Assembly (NCBI GenBank): GCA_017395545.1
Contig: JAFPUF010000041.1
Span: 1-45,916 of the forward strand
Origin: Treponema sp.
GTDB taxonomy: Bacteria > Spirochaetota > Spirochaetia > Treponematales > Treponemataceae
DNA: 45,916 bases
Reading direction: 5' to 3'
The notes under the pieces are model-generated. The model was given only the letters and a program-made list of their open reading frames with translations. It ran no database searches and was not told the origin of the DNA. Position 1 is the first letter of the stretch; the number at the start of each line of letters is the position of its first letter. The position numbers were made by a program, and so were the translations under genes. Shown in pieces: positions 43,648 through 45,916 of this stretch.

Positions 43648-44841
43648 ATGGGATTGACTGCGAAAGAATATGACCCGAAGGATTTGCCGGGCGAGTTTGT
43701 TAAGGTTTATGGCGGAGAGATTTCCGGTGTGCGTGTTTATGCTTCTCCTGCGAGAATCAACATCATCGGAGAGCATATTGACTACAACGGCGGAAAAGTT
43801 TTCCCTGCGGCGATTGACCGGTATCTTTATGTTGCGATTCGTAAGCGTGCGGATTCAAAAATCATCTATAACGATGTGCGTTTCCCGGGGACTTATGAGT
43901 TTGATACAGGCGACAACTTTGCCTTCGACAAAAAAAATGACTATGCGAACTACCTAAATGGAATTTTGAGTCAGCTTAAGGCTCAGGGCTACAAACTTCC
44001 GTGCGGATTTGAGATTCTTATGGTGAGCAATGTTCCTGCTGGTGGCGGAATCTCTTCTTCTTCGGCTCTGGAATGTGGTTTTGCTTATGCTGTGAGCGAC
44101 ACTTTTGACCTTAAGATCGACCGTGTTGAAATCGCAAAACTCGGTCAGATGAGCGAGCACAATTTTATGGGCGTTAACTGCGGAATCATGGATCAGTTCA
44201 TCATCGCCACAGGAAAAAAGAACACTGCCGAAATGCTCGACTGTGCCACCCTTGAATACGAATATGCGCCTCTTGAACTCGGAGATTACCGCTTCGTCGT
44301 AATGAACACGAACAAGGTTCGCAAACTTTCTGACTCAAAATACAACGAAAGAAGAAGCCAGTGCGAAGAGGCTTTGAAAATCCTGCAGGAAAACGGTGTG
44401 ACCGCAAAAGCCCTGTGCGAGCTTTCTCCTTCAAAATGGGAAGAAGTCAAACATTTTGTAAAAGACGAAATCTTGCAGAAGAGGGCAAAACACTGCGTTT
44501 ACGAAAACAGAAGAGTTCTTGATGCTGTTGCAGCACTTAAATCTGGAGACTTAAAGAAACTCGGCGAGCTTTTAAATGCTTCCCACGCTTCCCTTAAAAA
44601 CGATTACGAGGTTACAGGTCTTGAACTCGACACCCTGGCCGAAACTTCACAGAAACAGGAAGGCTGTCTGGGTAGCCGAATGACAGGAGCCGGCTTCGGA
44701 GGCTGCGCGATTGCGTTAGTCCACAAAGACAAAGTTGACTCATTCATAGAAAATGTACAGAATGAATACACAGCAAAGGTCGGTTACGCCGCCGGGTTCT
44801 TCGTGTGTGAAAGCGGTGATGGTGTAAGCCGTTACATATAA
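43648..44841 (+). CDS. galK: Galactokinase
   Basis: The protein has 397 residues. It phosphorylates alpha-D-galactose at C1 with ATP. GHMP-kinase motifs: PARINIIGEHIDYNGG (substrate-binding signature near residue 35), the ATP loop VPAGGGISSSSALECG near 130, NCGIMDQFII with the catalytic Asp, and the third motif SRMTGAGFGGCAIALV near the C-terminus. TAGGAGA precedes the ATG. It lies 9 nt after galM, so translation is likely linked. With galT and galM it makes a near-complete Leloir set; galE is not in the window. Confidence 0.96.
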   Translation: MGLTAKEYDPKDLPGEFVKVYGGEISGVRVYASPARINIIGEHIDYNGGKVFPAAIDRYLYVAIRKRADSKIIYNDVRFPGTYEFDTGDNFAFDKKNDYANYLNGILSQLKAQGYKLPCGFEILMVSNVPAGGGISSSSALECGFAYAVSDTFDLKIDRVEIAKLGQMSEHNFMGVNCGIMDQFIIATGKKNTAEMLDCATLEYEYAPLELGDYRFVVMNTNKVRKLSDSKYNERRSQCEEALKILQENGVTAKALCELSPSKWEEVKHFVKDEILQKRAKHCVYENRRVLDAVAALKSGDLKKLGELLNASHASLKNDYEVTGLELDTLAETSQKQEGCLGSRMTGAGFGGCAIALVHKDKVDSFIENVQNEYTAKVGYAAGFFVCESGDGVSRYI

Positions 44842-44868
44842 AAAAATAAAAAAGGTGGTGGCCTGATT

Positions 44869-45441
44869 ATGGAAAACGTCGAAAAAATTATCGAAAATCT
44901 GAAGAAAAGAGGTTTTGAGGCTGTCTTTGCAAAAAATAAGGAAGAAGCCGTTGAAAAAGCGCTTTCTTTTATCCCGGAAGCATCTTCGGTCTCCTGGGGC
45001 GGTTCAGTTTCAATCGAAGAATCTGGTCTGATTGACCGTCTCAAAGCCGGAAATTACGTTTTGATTGACCGCAGTACAGGAAAAACGCCTGAAGAAAAAT
45101 ACGAACTCATGCGGAAAGGTCTTACCGCAGGCACTTTTCTTACTAGTTTTAACGCTGTAAGTGAAGACGGAGTTCTTTTCAACATTGACGGAAACGGAAA
45201 CCGTGTCGCTGCAGTCACATTCGGACCTGATTCTGTCGTTGCCCTTGTCGGAAAGAATAAAATCGTAAAGAGTGAGTCTGAACTTGAAGAACGTGCGCTG
45301 AAAATTGCCGCACCTAGAAATGCAAAAAGGCTTGCCTTATCCGATGAGAAAGACATCTGCGCGGTTTTTGTAAAACACAGAATTTGCCGTACAAAAGGCA
45401 GAATTAAAATTATTCTGGTCGATGAGGAGCTTGGCTATTAA
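44869..45441 (+). CDS. LUD-domain protein (LutC/YkgG-like), shortened Cys region
   Basis: The protein has 190 residues, with GGTGGTGG before the ATG. It shows the LUD (DUF162) pattern: VSWGGSVSIEESGLIDRL, NAVSEDGVLFNIDGNGNRVAAVTFGP, VALVGKNKIV, APRNAKRLAL and the C-terminal GRIKIILVDEELGY. Relatives act in lactate utilisation with iron-sulfur partners (lutA, lutB), which are not here. Most relatives, as I know them, have a cluster of Cys residues (CxxC-type with SP.RIC) between the NAKRL motif and the terminal GRI motif. Here that region is short, with only two Cys (DIC and RIC). It lies 27 nt after galK on the same strand and may be read from the gal promoter. The role is uncertain. Confidence 0.75.
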   Translation: MENVEKIIENLKKRGFEAVFAKNKEEAVEKALSFIPEASSVSWGGSVSIEESGLIDRLKAGNYVLIDRSTGKTPEEKYELMRKGLTAGTFLTSFNAVSEDGVLFNIDGNGNRVAAVTFGPDSVVALVGKNKIVKSESELEERALKIAAPRNAKRLALSDEKDICAVFVKHRICRTKGRIKIILVDEELGY

Positions 45442-45916
45442 GCTCTTTACTCTTACCGCACGAAAATCTGTTAGTCTCAATGAATTCCTTCGTGAAGAAC
45501 TTCCGTCCCTGATTGGCTCGGAGGTTTCTAATTCTAAGATTCGAAGGCTTATCGTTGCCGGATCCGTCAGCGTGAATGGCCGGCAGACGAGGCTTCCTTC
45601 TTTCATCCTGAAACCTGGGATCACAGTTACTGCTGAGGTTGACGAAGAAAAACTGTTCTTTGAAAAGCAGCCCGATGATATCGATTTTGAACTTACTTCT
45701 GGAGATATTCTTTTTGAGGACGAAAGCATTATCGTTGTGAACAAGCCTTTTCATTTTCCGACTGAGGCCGGAATGCTCGGAAGCCGTGACAATCTTCATG
45801 CTGCTTTAGTCCGTTTTTTGTTCGCCCGTCAGAAAATTGAGAATCCCAATGCAAAAAATCCTCCTTATGCCGGAATTATGCACCGGCTGGACAGGGATAC
45901 GAGCGGCGTAATTCTG
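45422..45916 (+). CDS. RluA-family 23S/tRNA pseudouridine synthase (3' end outside window)
   Basis: The frame is open to the window edge with 165 codons visible. An N-terminal S4 RNA-binding domain is seen (SVSLNEFLREEL, SNSKIRRLIVAGSVSVNG). The catalytic domain begins with ILFEDESIIVVNKPFHFPTE, and the RluA signature HRLDRDTSGVIL is at the very end, with the catalytic Asp. The enzyme isomerises specific uridines in rRNA or tRNA. I chose the ATG at 45422, which overlaps the LUD gene by 20 nt; there is no clear Shine-Dalgarno sequence, so expression is probably coupled. Which RluA subgroup cannot be told. Confidence 0.88.
   Translation, partial: MRSLAIKLFTLTARKSVSLNEFLREELPSLIGSEVSNSKIRRLIVAGSVSVNGRQTRLPSFILKPGITVTAEVDEEKLFFEKQPDDIDFELTSGDILFEDESIIVVNKPFHFPTEAGMLGSRDNLHAALVRFLFARQKIENPNAKNPPYAGIMHRLDRDTSGVIL

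Overview
The window is a chromosomal segment of a spirochaete, most likely a host-associated (gut or rumen type) Treponema. The evidence is gene content and style: a RelA/SpoT-TPR protein, a bactofilin, a long RodA of 437 residues, a Liv-type amino acid transporter, and many lipoproteins and TPR or SH3-like envelope proteins. Intergenic DNA is AT-rich. No phage, insertion sequence, CRISPR array, tRNA or rRNA was seen. Genus and species are inference; no search was run.

Layout. (1) 1-5165: 5'-truncated (p)ppGpp synthetase with TPRs, bactofilin, soluble hybrid histidine kinase with a degenerate GGDEF tail, and a coiled-coil zinc-ribbon protein. (2) 5179-5592: RNase P RNA. (3) 5623-12346: cell-elongation operon of a TPR membrane protein, mreB, mreC, mreD, mrdA (PBP2) and rodA. 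(4) 12391-14060: divergent DEDDh exonuclease and NYN/OST-HTH protein, sharing a mirrored promoter. (5) 14094-17653: livHMGF on the minus strand. Its likely binding protein livK lies 10 kb away at 27517-28690 and carries a one-base frameshift in a run of eight A. (6) 17785-27440: alpha-2-macroglobulin lipoprotein, PBP1c and two exported SH3-like proteins. (7) 28818-32033: an exported OB-like protein divergent from an exported unknown, a PhoB-type regulator and a histidine kinase. (8) 32026-38127: a second, larger alpha-2-macroglobulin lipoprotein. (9) 38329-40798: small zinc-ribbon protein and aconitase. (10) 40967-45916: Leloir operon galT-galM-galK, then a LUD-domain protein and the start of an RluA-family pseudouridine synthase.

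How the genes fit together. Most of the window serves the cell envelope: MreBCD/RodA/PBP2 for elongation, PBP1c with its macroglobulin partner, a second macroglobulin and bactofilin. The metabolic part is galactose use and amino acid uptake.

The most notable signals are non-coding. The gal promoter holds a LacI/GalR-type operator between its -35 and -10 boxes, and a perfect 33-bp palindrome lies between gal and acn. Several transcription-unit first genes have a -10 box ending 7-9 nt before the start codon and no Shine-Dalgarno sequence, which predicts leaderless mRNAs. A family of CTGTG-rich intergenic repeats recurs in both orientations. I did not find a clearly new multi-gene system. The best candidates for undescribed biology are the regulatory DNA, the secreted-protein/two-component cluster at 28.8-32.0 kb and the 56-residue zinc-ribbon protein.
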